Of a stretch of 50,274 nt of DNA, positions 8,702-16,938 are shown piece by piece; position 1 is the first letter of the stretch; each line of letters starts with the position of its first letter. The translations under genes and the position numbers were made by a program. The notes beneath the pieces are model-generated. The model did not search any database. It saw nothing but the letters and a program-made list of their open reading frames with translations, and was not told the origin of the DNA. The stretch comes from Gammaproteobacteria bacterium. GTDB taxonomy: Bacteria > Pseudomonadota > Gammaproteobacteria > Granulosicoccales > Granulosicoccaceae. The DNA lies in NCBI GenBank assembly GCA_019634245.1, contig JAHQVR010000111.1:1-50274 (forward strand). Direction: 5' to 3'.

Positions 8702-9157
8702 TTATTTAAGTGTTGCCAGATACGCAACAACATCTTCAACCTGCTGGGCCGTTAAGATGGTTTTCCCAATCAGATCTTCTCGAACATTCTCTCCAACATC
8801 GAGGGAATAGAAACCAGGCATCACTGTCGCGTCAGTGAAGACCGCTTTGGCATTAGCAACAATAGTTCGCAACTGTTCCGGTGACCACCGACTGGCAACA
8901 CCGTCCAAAGATGGACCAACCTCACCATGGAACAACTGGTCAGCCATGTCGCTATTGGCGTGACAAGCCAGGCAATTTCCCAGCTTACGATTGGCAAAAA
9001 CATTACGGCCTTCTGCAGGGTCTCCAGCAACACCACTTAAAGACTGGCTGATAGCCAGGTTTTCAACTTTGACGTCCCCGGGTGCCACCACATCGGCAAC
9101 CGCTACACTCGCAAGCAAACCTGCAAACACACACAGCAGAGCACTTTTTCGAATCAT
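8702..9157 (-). CDS. soxX: SoxX, monohaem cytochrome subunit of SoxAX
   Basis: 151 residues. Signal peptide (SALLCVFAGLLASVAVA). One haem motif CLACH at 62-66 and a distal Met in TVMPGFY (M113). The region GEVGPSLDGVASRWSPEQLR is diagnostic for SoxX. It accepts electrons from SoxA and passes them to the respiratory cytochrome pool. It is the first gene of the sox run, so the operon promoter should lie in the gap at 9158-9476. Confidence 0.96.
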   Translation of the reverse strand: MIRKSALLCVFAGLLASVAVADVVAPGDVKVENLAISQSLSGVAGDPAEGRNVFANRKLGNCLACHANSDMADQLFHGEVGPSLDGVASRWSPEQLRTIVANAKAVFTDATVMPGFYSLDVGENVREDLIGKTILTAQQVEDVVAYLATLK

Positions 9158-9476
9158 GGCCAGACCTCTTTCCCAAGCAGCTTGTTGTTAACCGTTATTA
9201 CAGCTGGCATACACTAACGCGCCAGACCCAATTAATCAATATATTACCTATTGAATATATGAACCAAAACTTAGTCTTTCCGGCAATCGTCCTACATTTA
9301 TTCCTTACAAGACAATATAATAATGACTAGGTCACTCGGTACCTATAACTAATCCAAACGATACATAGATTTACCCAGCAAAACACTGTTCACCCCTTGG
9401 CTGTCTGAGTTAGGCGAATCTCTACGGTATTGTTTTACTGTTCCTGTTCGGAGCCCCCACTCGGGATTATCAGTTT
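9158..9476. promoter_or_regulatory. Intergenic control region between soxX and the flavin reductase gene
   Basis: Divergent 319-base gap that must hold the promoter of the sox operon. On the minus strand, TTGATT (9237-9232) followed by 17 bases and TAGTGT (9214-9209) is a weak candidate -35/-10 pair. Just upstream of it are two AATATAT words (9238-9244 and 9254-9260), 16 bases apart, inside a very AT-rich tract. AT-rich sites of this kind bind BigR/SqrR-type repressors, and such a regulator lies in the cluster. The link is inferred; no perfect dyad is present. Confidence 0.35.
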
Positions 9477-10103
9477 ATGTTTTACGAAGTCAGCGCAGGT
9501 CATAATCTTCTCTACGACCCATTCAAGGCGATCGTATCGCCAAGACCCATAGGCTGGATTTCCACATTAGATTTACACGGCACACCCAACCTTGCGCCTT
9601 ACAGTTTTTTTAATGCTGTCAGTGGTTCACCACCGATGCTGATGTTCTCTAGCGAAGGTGTAAAAGATACGGTAGTGAATGTGCGCGAAACAGGAGAATT
9701 TGTTTTTTCATTGGCATCCACTAATTTGCAACAAGCAATGAATATAACCAGTGACACCGTCAAACATGATGTGAATGAATATGAGCTCGCTGAATTAGAT
9801 ATGGCACAGTGCAAACTCGTGAGCCCACCAAGAGTTGCTGCCAGCCCAGCTTCACTAGAATGCAAATGTGTGTCAACCCAAGAGCTCAGCGACATACAAG
9901 GAAACCCAGTGGACTCACACCTTGTCATTGGTCAAGTCGTCGCAGTACACATTGACGATCAGTTTATTGTGGATGGGCGATTTGATACCGCTGCCGCTCA
10001 ACCACTAGCGCGAGCAGGCTATCGAGACTATGCGAGTGTAACGTCGGTGTTTGAGTTAATGAGACCAACCGATCCAGACACATACGATGGAATTGATCGA
10101 TAA
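9477..10103 (+). CDS. Flavin reductase-like FMN-binding split-barrel protein
   Basis: 208 residues. The opening DPFKAIVSPRPIGWISTLD and NLAPYSFFNAVSGSPPMLMFS is the FMN-binding split-barrel signature of the DIM6/NTAB flavin reductase-like family. Members bind FMN and include flavin:NADH reductases and proteins of unknown role. The ATG at 9477 begins the conserved domain almost at once. It stands alone, divergent from soxX and convergent with the LysR gene. Specific substrate unknown. Confidence 0.85.
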   Translation: MFYEVSAGHNLLYDPFKAIVSPRPIGWISTLDLHGTPNLAPYSFFNAVSGSPPMLMFSSEGVKDTVVNVRETGEFVFSLASTNLQQAMNITSDTVKHDVNEYELAELDMAQCKLVSPPRVAASPASLECKCVSTQELSDIQGNPVDSHLVIGQVVAVHIDDQFIVDGRFDTAAAQPLARAGYRDYASVTSVFELMRPTDPDTYDGIDR

Positions 10104-10203
10104 TTAACTACCACCACATACCTGCCATGGCCACTGTGATATTGGAAGATGTAAACATACAAACCAATTGATCAGTCAGTATCAGACACCACCAAACAGG
10201 ATA

Positions 10204-11157
10204 TTACAATCGTGTTTCAGGCAACTGTGCCACTTCGGAAAACAACCATTGTTTGAGCGCCAAAACCCGCGCATCCTCTTCAGCGCCTTCTAAGCTAACG
10301 ATACGATAGGCCAAGTCCACCTCCATGGGAAAGTCGAACAATGGAACGAGCAATCCCTTGTCGACATCATCCTGCGCCAGTTGCTCCAACGTTAAAACCA
10401 CGCCTTGCCCTTCGACAGCGGCTGAGAGCGCTAAAGAGGCGCTATTAAAATAGAGGTTGCGATCAGCAGTGACGCCAGACATACCGACCGCTTCAAACCA
10501 GGATTCCCACTGAGGGCGACCTTCATAGGGAGTCTCATCATGCAAGAGCGTGTGCTTCAGCAAATCTTTCGGCTCTTTTAAGGGGGGCACTGCACCGGCT
10601 TCCAATAACATAGGACTGCACAGTGGAATGGCATCCACATCCATTAAAAAATCGACCGAGCATCCAGGATAGTGTCCTGACCCAAATCGGATAGCCATAT
10701 CAATATTGTTGGCCTGGAGATTCTCTGCACTGAGCGATGGTGCCGTGGAGTCTGAATCTATGACCGATCTATCGACAGAAAATCGAAGATCGATCGTCGG
10801 GTGCTGGTCGATAAATCGGTGAATACGAGGCATCAACCACTTAGACGCAAAAGACGGTGCCATCCAGATATTGAGCTCACTGCGTTGACTTCCTCCGCGC
10901 AGAAGATCAACCGCTTCCTGAATGTTCTGAAACCCCTCCTGCAGCTTACCCAAACCCGCCTGGCCGGATTCTGTGAGTGTTAATCCTTTTTTGAGCCGAT
11001 GGAATAACTGTGTGTCAAGCAACTCCTCTAGCTGACGGACCTGCTGGCTAACCGCGGCCGGTGTCACATTAAGTTCATCTGCCGCCTTGCTAAAGCTGCC
11101 ATGACGAGCCGAAACCACAAAGGCGTTAAGCGCATTTAGGGGTAACGGACCGGCCAT
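10204..11157 (-). CDS. LysR-family transcriptional regulator, GcvA type
   Basis: 317 residues. N-terminal HTH (NALNAFVVSARHGSFSKAADE then VTPAAVSQQVRQLEE) followed by the LysR effector domain with the phrase LNIWMAPSFASKWLMPRI found in GcvA-like members. These regulate amino-acid or small-metabolite genes, often a divergent neighbour. Here the divergent neighbour is the DUF1127 gene, about 150 bases away. Target not known. Confidence 0.9.
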   Translation of the reverse strand: MAGPLPLNALNAFVVSARHGSFSKAADELNVTPAAVSQQVRQLEELLDTQLFHRLKKGLTLTESGQAGLGKLQEGFQNIQEAVDLLRGGSQRSELNIWMAPSFASKWLMPRIHRFIDQHPTIDLRFSVDRSVIDSDSTAPSLSAENLQANNIDMAIRFGSGHYPGCSVDFLMDVDAIPLCSPMLLEAGAVPPLKEPKDLLKHTLLHDETPYEGRPQWESWFEAVGMSGVTADRNLYFNSASLALSAAVEGQGVVLTLEQLAQDDVDKGLLVPLFDFPMEVDLAYRIVSLEGAEEDARVLALKQWLFSEVAQLPETRL

Positions 11158-11308
11158 TAGATTGAGCTTAAAGATTTACTTGTCATACGCAAAAGAAACT
11201 ATCGTTTGTCCAAACTTCAGCGAGCCACTAACTTAGACGCCATAGAAAGTAACAAGGCTTATAGCCACTTTCTACCGAATAACCAATGTACTCGATTAGG
11301 AGTGACAC

Positions 11309-11683
11309 ATGTTTAAATTATTCAGCTCAATTGGCAGTGGATTAACGAATTACATGACGCACCGTGGTCGTGTCGAAGCTCGTCAAGCACTACTTCATCA
11401 AAGTGATCGCACTTTGGAAGATTTGGGTATCTCCCGCGCTCTTCTTGAACAAGGCACAGACGCTTGGCCCTGGAGAGAAAAAGCAGACCAGCCTCAACCT
11501 GAAGCTGCATTCACCAACGCTGCAGTGATGAGCGAAGCTCAAGCAATTAAAGAGCTAAGCAACTACTCTGACCGAGAGCTTCACGACCTTGGCATTAACA
11601 GAGGCTCAATAGAAGAAGCCGTTCGTAAAGGACGCACTGGCATCGAGCGTCCCGACAGTAACAACAGCCCCATCGCGGCATAA
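11309..11683 (+). CDS. Tandem DUF1127 protein
   Basis: 124 residues with two DUF1127-like units: one near 20-50 (ALLHQSDRTLEDLGISRALLEQ) and one near 75-105 (AIKELSNYSDRELHDLGINRGSIEEAVRKG). Both show the arginine-rich helix plus DLGI(S/N)R pattern. Most DUF1127 proteins are single-unit, 45-75 residues; small ones bind RNA or modulate phosphate and C1 metabolism in alphaproteobacteria. AGGAG at 11299-11303 sits six bases before the ATG. Downstream lie two short hairpins (GGCAG/CTGCC and GTGGCCA/TGGCCAC) without T-runs. Confidence 0.85.
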   Translation: MFKLFSSIGSGLTNYMTHRGRVEARQALLHQSDRTLEDLGISRALLEQGTDAWPWREKADQPQPEAAFTNAAVMSEAQAIKELSNYSDRELHDLGINRGSIEEAVRKGRTGIERPDSNNSPIAA

Positions 11684-11853
11684 AGCGACAAAACCAGTCT
11701 CCTCCAAGACGGCAGTTTCGGCTGCCGACCGCCTTATCTGTGGCCAAGGATGGCCACGATAGGCAATAACCCTTCAAAGCTATTCCCAACCAATCTGACT
11801 AGTTAGCGCGCAGTCTGCGTGCGTTCTACCTGCTGTGCTGTGCTTTGTGCTTT

Positions 11854-11919
11854 GTGGTGCGTGGTGCGTGGTGCGTGGTGCGTGGTGCGTGGTGCGTGGT
11901 GCGTGGTGCGTGGTGCGTG
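11854..11919. repeat. Heptanucleotide tandem repeat (GTGGTGC)n
   Basis: Nine perfect consecutive copies of GTGGTGC at 11854-11916 plus a partial GTG. The preceding bases (11830-11853) contain looser TGTGCT/TTGTGC copies, as if the array grew out of them. It lies between the DUF1127 gene and the DUF599 gene, about 80 bases past the end of the latter. No gene frame runs through it credibly. Seven-base units are not a multiple of three, so length changes would shift any frame. Copy-number variation between strains is likely. Confidence 0.95.
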
Positions 11920-12000
11920 AAATGTTAATCGTAGTGCATGAAGATTGACAACTTGACCACCACCCACCAACCAGTGCCATGACGCATTTAGTACGTATTT

Positions 12001-12687
12001 CTAGGACTTGAGAATACCTAAAAATTTTGAGCGAAAAGCACGCCTATAAAGAACGACACTTACCCACACAGTCGCTGCGATAAATAACCAGCTATTCAAA
12101 AACCAGGCAAAGGCGGCAAGCGCAAAAAAGTAGGCATTCAAGCCCGTAGTAAAGTGGGTTGCACCTAAAGCATGCAATCGCGCCAGCTTATACGCATAAG
12201 CTTCAACTTCTTCGCTGCTCTGCCCGCTACCCGGCGCTGCTCCGATCATAAGAATGATGTAATTAAATAGACGGTGACTCCACGCAAACTTAAAAAATGC
12301 AAATACGAATATAAACAGAACTAATAGTAGTTTTAGCTCCCACTGAGTAGCAGATTGTGTTGTTGCGAAGGGCAGTTGTTGGAGAATGGATATCGCACGA
12401 TCAGAGGCTCCCAAACCGGTGGCAAGCGCGCCAATCAACAGTACTGACGTAGACCCAAAAAACAAGACACCCTGCTGCAAACTGCCCTGGATTAAGGCAT
12501 CAATTGGCGCACCGTCTCTCGAAATCATATTGCGCATCCATTGCTGGCGCACGTCGATCATGTGATGGGTGATCGTATGACGCTTCAATGCCGAATAATT
12601 GACAACATAGTAGTGCAGCGCCCAGGATCCGAAAAAAATCAGTACGGCTATCAGATCGACAACTGATAATTCGAAATATGACAACAT
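12001..12687 (-). CDS. DUF599 membrane protein
   Basis: 228 residues with four or so membrane segments (LIAVLIFFGSWALHYYVV, VLFFGSTSVLLIGALATGLG, LLLVLFIFVFAFFKFAW, TTGLNAYFFALAAFAWFLNSWLFIAATVWVSVVLY). The N-terminal half with MIDVRQQWMRNMISRDGAPIDALI matches the DUF599 family. Function is unknown for the family. It is isolated, divergent from the porin gene. Confidence 0.85.
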   Translation of the reverse strand: MLSYFELSVVDLIAVLIFFGSWALHYYVVNYSALKRHTITHHMIDVRQQWMRNMISRDGAPIDALIQGSLQQGVLFFGSTSVLLIGALATGLGASDRAISILQQLPFATTQSATQWELKLLLVLFIFVFAFFKFAWSHRLFNYIILMIGAAPGSGQSSEEVEAYAYKLARLHALGATHFTTGLNAYFFALAAFAWFLNSWLFIAATVWVSVVLYRRAFRSKFLGILKS

Positions 12688-12851
12688 GAATTATTCAGCT
12701 CCCATCCTGTTGGTTTTACGGGTTTACCACAGTCGGCTTTGTGACTTGGCTCAAGTGATTCAAAAAGCTTAGTTGACGACAAACCGATTACATACCCAGA
12801 GCATCCATAATCTGGTAAAACTTTGGCTTTAGGATACTTTTTGGGTGATGT

Positions 12852-14105
12852 ATGCCTTATTCACAAGGCAAACAATTAAATCGAATAAACTCAAAGGCCG
12901 CCTTGGTGGGTGGTCTTTTATGCTTCTTGCCCGCCATTACACAGGCCCAGGAAGCCTTCCCCTATTTTTCATTTTCAGGCTATGGCACTTTGGGATATGC
13001 GCTCCTTGATGACCCAAACGCTGAGTATCGAACTGGGGAAGCGCAGGATGGAGCTGATAAGAATGGCTCTTTTGAAGTCGATAGTCGAATAGCGCTGCAA
13101 TTGGATGCCGTGTTTAATTCTGAATTCTCCGCCGCAATTCAAGGCATCATTCGGGAAGCTGAAGATGGCGATGCAGCGCCACAGCTGGAGTGGGGATTTC
13201 TACGTTGGTTACCAACGCATAACCTAGAAGTTCGAGTTGGGCGCATGAGCTTGCCGGTGTTCTCGATATCCGACTACCGAGAGGTCGGATACTCTACCGT
13301 GCTGTTACGTCCTCCTGAAGATGTTTACTCGCAAATTCCGTTGCGCCGATTCGATGGAGCGGACATTACGCTTGAAGCTAATAGAAATCGAACTTTATTA
13401 CGATGGCAGGTGTACACCGGTGTCGCCAGAGAAGAAATATTTGAAGATTTGGAACCAGACGCAAAAAATATATTGGGTACCAGCTTATGGGTTGAGCGCG
13501 GACCGCTTCGGGCTCGACTCAGTTACTCACGTGCTGATATGGATGTTGATTCAAAGAACGCCAACGTTGCCGCTGTTAGTGCGGGCATCGCCCAAGCTCA
13601 AGCTGCAGTTCCAGCGCTAAGTGCTATCGCCGACGACTTTGCGGGAAAGCGGGTTCCACTTGAATTCACAGCAATCGGTCTGACGCTGGATTTTGATCGT
13701 GTTTTTGCAGATCTAGAATTTGCGCAACGGCGGATTGACAACTGGGTATCAAATGTTGACAGCTTGTCCTTGGCTGTTGGTACCCGCATCGGCGAATGGC
13801 GACCGTATGCCTTCGTCTCAGCACTAAATGAAATCGACGGTGATCGCCGAATAGACTTACCCGATAACCCCGCCTTCACTGAACTCGAGGCGGGCATTAA
13901 CGCATTTTATGAACCGCGAGATCAAAATACCTTTGGATTGGGAGCGCGCTGGGACTATTCAGATAGGATCGCACTCAAAGGTCAAATAGAACAGGTGTCG
14001 CGCGATGAAATCGGCATTAGTCTGTTACGTGGCAATGCTGACGATGGCACTGATACCGGCGATGATGTGACTCTCGTGAGCTTTACCATCGATTTTATTT
14101 TCTAA
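12852..14105 (+). CDS. Outer-membrane porin-like beta-barrel protein
   Basis: 417 residues. Signal peptide (AALVGGLLCFLPAITQA) and a beta-rich remainder with alternating strands, ending in the aromatic TLVSFTIDFIF typical of outer-membrane barrels. The phrase YFSFSGYGTLGYAL and the RVGRMSLPVFSISDYREVGYS segment resemble porins of the phosphate- or nitrate-selective type found beside short PstS-like proteins. The next gene, 36 bases on, is such a protein, so the pair likely forms a unit. Solute not assignable. Confidence 0.75.
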   Translation: MPYSQGKQLNRINSKAALVGGLLCFLPAITQAQEAFPYFSFSGYGTLGYALLDDPNAEYRTGEAQDGADKNGSFEVDSRIALQLDAVFNSEFSAAIQGIIREAEDGDAAPQLEWGFLRWLPTHNLEVRVGRMSLPVFSISDYREVGYSTVLLRPPEDVYSQIPLRRFDGADITLEANRNRTLLRWQVYTGVAREEIFEDLEPDAKNILGTSLWVERGPLRARLSYSRADMDVDSKNANVAAVSAGIAQAQAAVPALSAIADDFAGKRVPLEFTAIGLTLDFDRVFADLEFAQRRIDNWVSNVDSLSLAVGTRIGEWRPYAFVSALNEIDGDRRIDLPDNPAFTELEAGINAFYEPRDQNTFGLGARWDYSDRIALKGQIEQVSRDEIGISLLRGNADDGTDTGDDVTLVSFTIDFIF

Positions 14106-14141
14106 CCTATTTTCTTAACCCGAAACTGACCGATCTTCGAT

Positions 14142-14672
14142 ATGCCCAACAATGATTCAGAAACTAATGCACGTCGATCAGCGCTACGCTGTTTGCTAAG
14201 TTCGGCCTCTTTAGCGGTAGCTGCAAAACCTCTATCGATTGCCTTAATTAGCGGTATGTCTTCAACTCAGGCCTTTGCCAACGAAGAATTGGGTCTGTTG
14301 GTCATTATGAATAAAGACATTGACATGCCTTCCATTAACGATGAAGAGCTGCGTCGATTGTTTCTGGGTAAGAGCCGTCGGCTACCTAACGGAGCTCGCG
14401 CAGCACTGGCAGCTTATGCACCTGAATCGTCGTTTTTTAACAGCCGAGTTCTCGGTCGTTCCGATGCAGAAGTCTCTGCCATTTGGTCCAGGCTGCGCTT
14501 TTCAGGCAGAACGCCTCCGCCACGAATCTACGAAACAGCCGACGCGGTTTTAGCGTATGTGCGAGCCACGGCCAATGCGCTGGCTTATATTCCCGCCAGC
14601 GCCGGCTTCAATGGGGTGCGAGTCATAACCAACGTCCCGCGCAGTACACCACCTTTAGTACAACCTAGGTAA
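14142..14672 (+). CDS. Short PstS-like periplasmic binding protein
   Basis: 176 residues. N-terminal export signal (ALRCLLSSASLAVAAKPLSIALISG, cleavage near AFA). Core ELGLLVIMNKDIDMPSINDEELRRLFLGKSRRLPNG and DAVLAYVRATANALAYIPAS match the PBP2-like short phosphate-binding fold, half the length of classical PstS. Such short proteins often sit with a porin and a sensor kinase; only the porin is present here. It converges on the FN3 gene, with ten bases between the stops. Confidence 0.8.
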   Translation: MPNNDSETNARRSALRCLLSSASLAVAAKPLSIALISGMSSTQAFANEELGLLVIMNKDIDMPSINDEELRRLFLGKSRRLPNGARAALAAYAPESSFFNSRVLGRSDAEVSAIWSRLRFSGRTPPPRIYETADAVLAYVRATANALAYIPASAGFNGVRVITNVPRSTPPLVQPR

Positions 14673-14682
14673 CCACCGACAA

Positions 14683-16617
14683 TCAGCGTCGAATTTCACC
14701 ACCATTGACATAGTTAAGGTGGTTACCCCGAGCAGCTATATCGCTGCGGCTATAGCGCTCTGGCCAGTTAAAATCGATCATATCCGCGCGCGCCGATTCC
14801 ACTTTTTCGCACACCTCTGCATTCGCGATGAGGCAGTAGGCCGTCATTAGAACACCGCCCTCCTCTAGTGCTAACGCATCATATTCATAAGTGTCTGGCC
14901 CTGTCGGGCGAACACTGGGCTCTACAAAGCCTGCACTTTCGTCAAACTTGGTGACCGTTGAATCAACCCGCTCCCAATCTGTTGCCAGTAGATAGTCACC
15001 ATAGACAGACTGATAGACCTCTCCATAAGAACGCGCAAGATTACTTTCCACAATCCCATACGACTCACCAGAACAATCGTCCGTTGGCCAGTACTCCTCT
15101 ATCACCAGCTCTGCACCTTCTGTAAAAACTGATCGAAACTGTCGTGTGCCTCCCTGGCTCAGACGACGACAATAGGATGCCCATTCACCACCGATCAAAT
15201 CGCTCTCTGAAAAATCGGGTTTTCCGCGAGGTTCTCTGATGGTGTTGACTTCGTAGGGAAGCGCTTCTGTGGGACGCTCCTCAGGGGTGGTAGCGTAGGT
15301 CGCTCCAAAGGTTGGTACACCATTTATCAGTGTAAGGATATCGAAGTACTCACTGCCCACTTCCTCGCTGTATGCATCACCTTCGGGGCCCACACCCTGC
15401 TGTACCACCCTACCATCAAACTCCCAGGCAAGCGTTCCGTCGGTCAAAGCTACGACGCCCCCTAAACTGTAGCTATCCACAACTAACGGAAACAGGAAAC
15501 CTTCAGGAATACCGCTACAGTCCAAACTTTCATACAGGTAGAAGTCAAAAACATACTCAGTGTCGCTGAATAAGCTTGTGTATTGAAATGAACCCGATTC
15601 ATCATCAAATTGCGCACAGGGACCTAGCCACGCTTTTTGAAACGCCTCTCGAAAAGCGGTTTCGTTGGTAATATCAAATTCTGCGGGTCCACCTAAAGTC
15701 TGGATAGCCAATGGTTCTGTTAAAGCAGAACTGTCACCGTTCCCATTAACGGTAGCCACACGATACTCATAGACTGTGTCGGCCTGCAGCCCCGTATCCA
15801 GATAACTCAATGCATCCATCTCACTGACAAATACATCGTCACGAAATAGCTGGTAATAAATGCCCGAATTATCGGTGGACACACTGCGGGACCAAATAAT
15901 TTCGATCGTATCAGCAGAATAAGCAAACGCTGAAATGGTCTCCGGTGGCATAAGCTCTGTCATGGGCGGATTAACATCAAACACGCCTGCGGTCAGAGTG
16001 GTTGGCGCAGAGGCTGCCGATCGATTGCCCGCATTGTCAATAGCCACAACGTAGTAGGAATAGGTAACGCCTTCGGTCAAGGTATCATCAAAGAAGCTCA
16101 GTGCATCCAAACTCTGTATAAGCTCATTATCTTTGTACACTTCATAAAAGCTAACAGCGACATCATCGGTAGACCGGTCCCAGAACACCTCGGCTGCGGT
16201 TGCCGAATACACCACTGAAGTAACACCTTGGGGTGTACTTGGTGCTCCCCCGGAGGAATTGCCCCCGGTATTTATAACGACCCTATTGGACCGTTCAGAT
16301 TTCTCCCCTTCTGCATCTACGGCCACGACAGTCATGTTGTAGGTAATATCAGGCGAGAGTGAATCCGAGAAGTAACTGGTCCCATCGGTGGTAGTGACCA
16401 ATAGATCATCCGCAAATACTTCGTAAGACACCACCTGAGGCTCTGCTGGCACTCGATTCCAGAACAACTCTGCAGCGGTTTCAGAATAAACCACCCCTTC
16501 AAGCTCAGGCGCTGCTGGAGCGGCCTGCACAATACCGGCATGAGCTAGCCAACACACCAAAAAGCCGGCTAGGCCAAACAAACGAGTACGCACCCTTAGG
16601 ATCACACTGAATCTCAT
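14683..16617 (-). CDS. Secreted protein with three fibronectin type III domains
   Basis: 644 residues. Signal peptide (LFGLAGFLVCWLAHAGIVQA). Three FN3 units of about 90-100 residues each start near 36 (ELEGVVYSETAAELFWNRV), 128 (GVTSVVYSATAAEVFWDRS) and 224 (ISAFAYSADTIEIIWSRS). They share the A(E)xFW strand and the DxLxxDTxYxYxVxAxD phrase. A cysteine-containing C-terminal region of about 330 residues with no family I recognise follows. Probably extracellular or cell-surface; adhesive or substrate-binding role is a guess from FN3. No operon partners. Confidence 0.8.
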   Translation of the reverse strand: MRFSVILRVRTRLFGLAGFLVCWLAHAGIVQAAPAAPELEGVVYSETAAELFWNRVPAEPQVVSYEVFADDLLVTTTDGTSYFSDSLSPDITYNMTVVAVDAEGEKSERSNRVVINTGGNSSGGAPSTPQGVTSVVYSATAAEVFWDRSTDDVAVSFYEVYKDNELIQSLDALSFFDDTLTEGVTYSYYVVAIDNAGNRSAASAPTTLTAGVFDVNPPMTELMPPETISAFAYSADTIEIIWSRSVSTDNSGIYYQLFRDDVFVSEMDALSYLDTGLQADTVYEYRVATVNGNGDSSALTEPLAIQTLGGPAEFDITNETAFREAFQKAWLGPCAQFDDESGSFQYTSLFSDTEYVFDFYLYESLDCSGIPEGFLFPLVVDSYSLGGVVALTDGTLAWEFDGRVVQQGVGPEGDAYSEEVGSEYFDILTLINGVPTFGATYATTPEERPTEALPYEVNTIREPRGKPDFSESDLIGGEWASYCRRLSQGGTRQFRSVFTEGAELVIEEYWPTDDCSGESYGIVESNLARSYGEVYQSVYGDYLLATDWERVDSTVTKFDESAGFVEPSVRPTGPDTYEYDALALEEGGVLMTAYCLIANAEVCEKVESARADMIDFNWPERYSRSDIAARGNHLNYVNGGEIRR

Positions 16618-16938
16618 AAAAAATCTCCTGAAACGTTAAACTGCCGTGTAACTCAGTTGAGCGAACTCCAACGATGAATCGGCCGTGGTGCCTCTCAGGA
16701 AATACCACCGCTGAGTCGGAGCGCTCACTGTATTTTGGGTATCCTACTGGATAAAAATGACCTTCACACCTAGCATTATTTTTTCACTTTCCTTCAGCTC
16801 GCCGATGCCAACATGAAATCCTCAAAGTGCATTGTTCGGTAATTCAACAAAACTAGACTTTCATTTAGGCTTTTCGAATTCAATCGGCGTATATTTCCAT
16901 CTATCGAATAGTTTTGCAGCAGTGTATTTAGAGAACTC
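16618..16938. other. Intergenic gap with no recognised feature
   Basis: 321 bases between the divergent FN3 and sugar-kinase genes. I see no tRNA, repeat or convincing hairpin here. Promoters of both flanking genes must lie in it, but no confident -35/-10 pair stands out. Confidence 0.5.

Noticed and set aside
9082..9330. Plus-strand frame in the soxX 5' region
   Set aside because: Overlaps the soxX coding region and its promoter gap; the translation has no protein-like pattern.
11690..11765. Hairpins after the DUF1127 gene as Rho-independent terminators
   Set aside because: Short stems and no T-run on either strand.
11780..11980. Minus-strand frame with THHAPRT repeats
   Set aside because: It is only the translation of the heptanucleotide array; no start signal or protein-like flanks.
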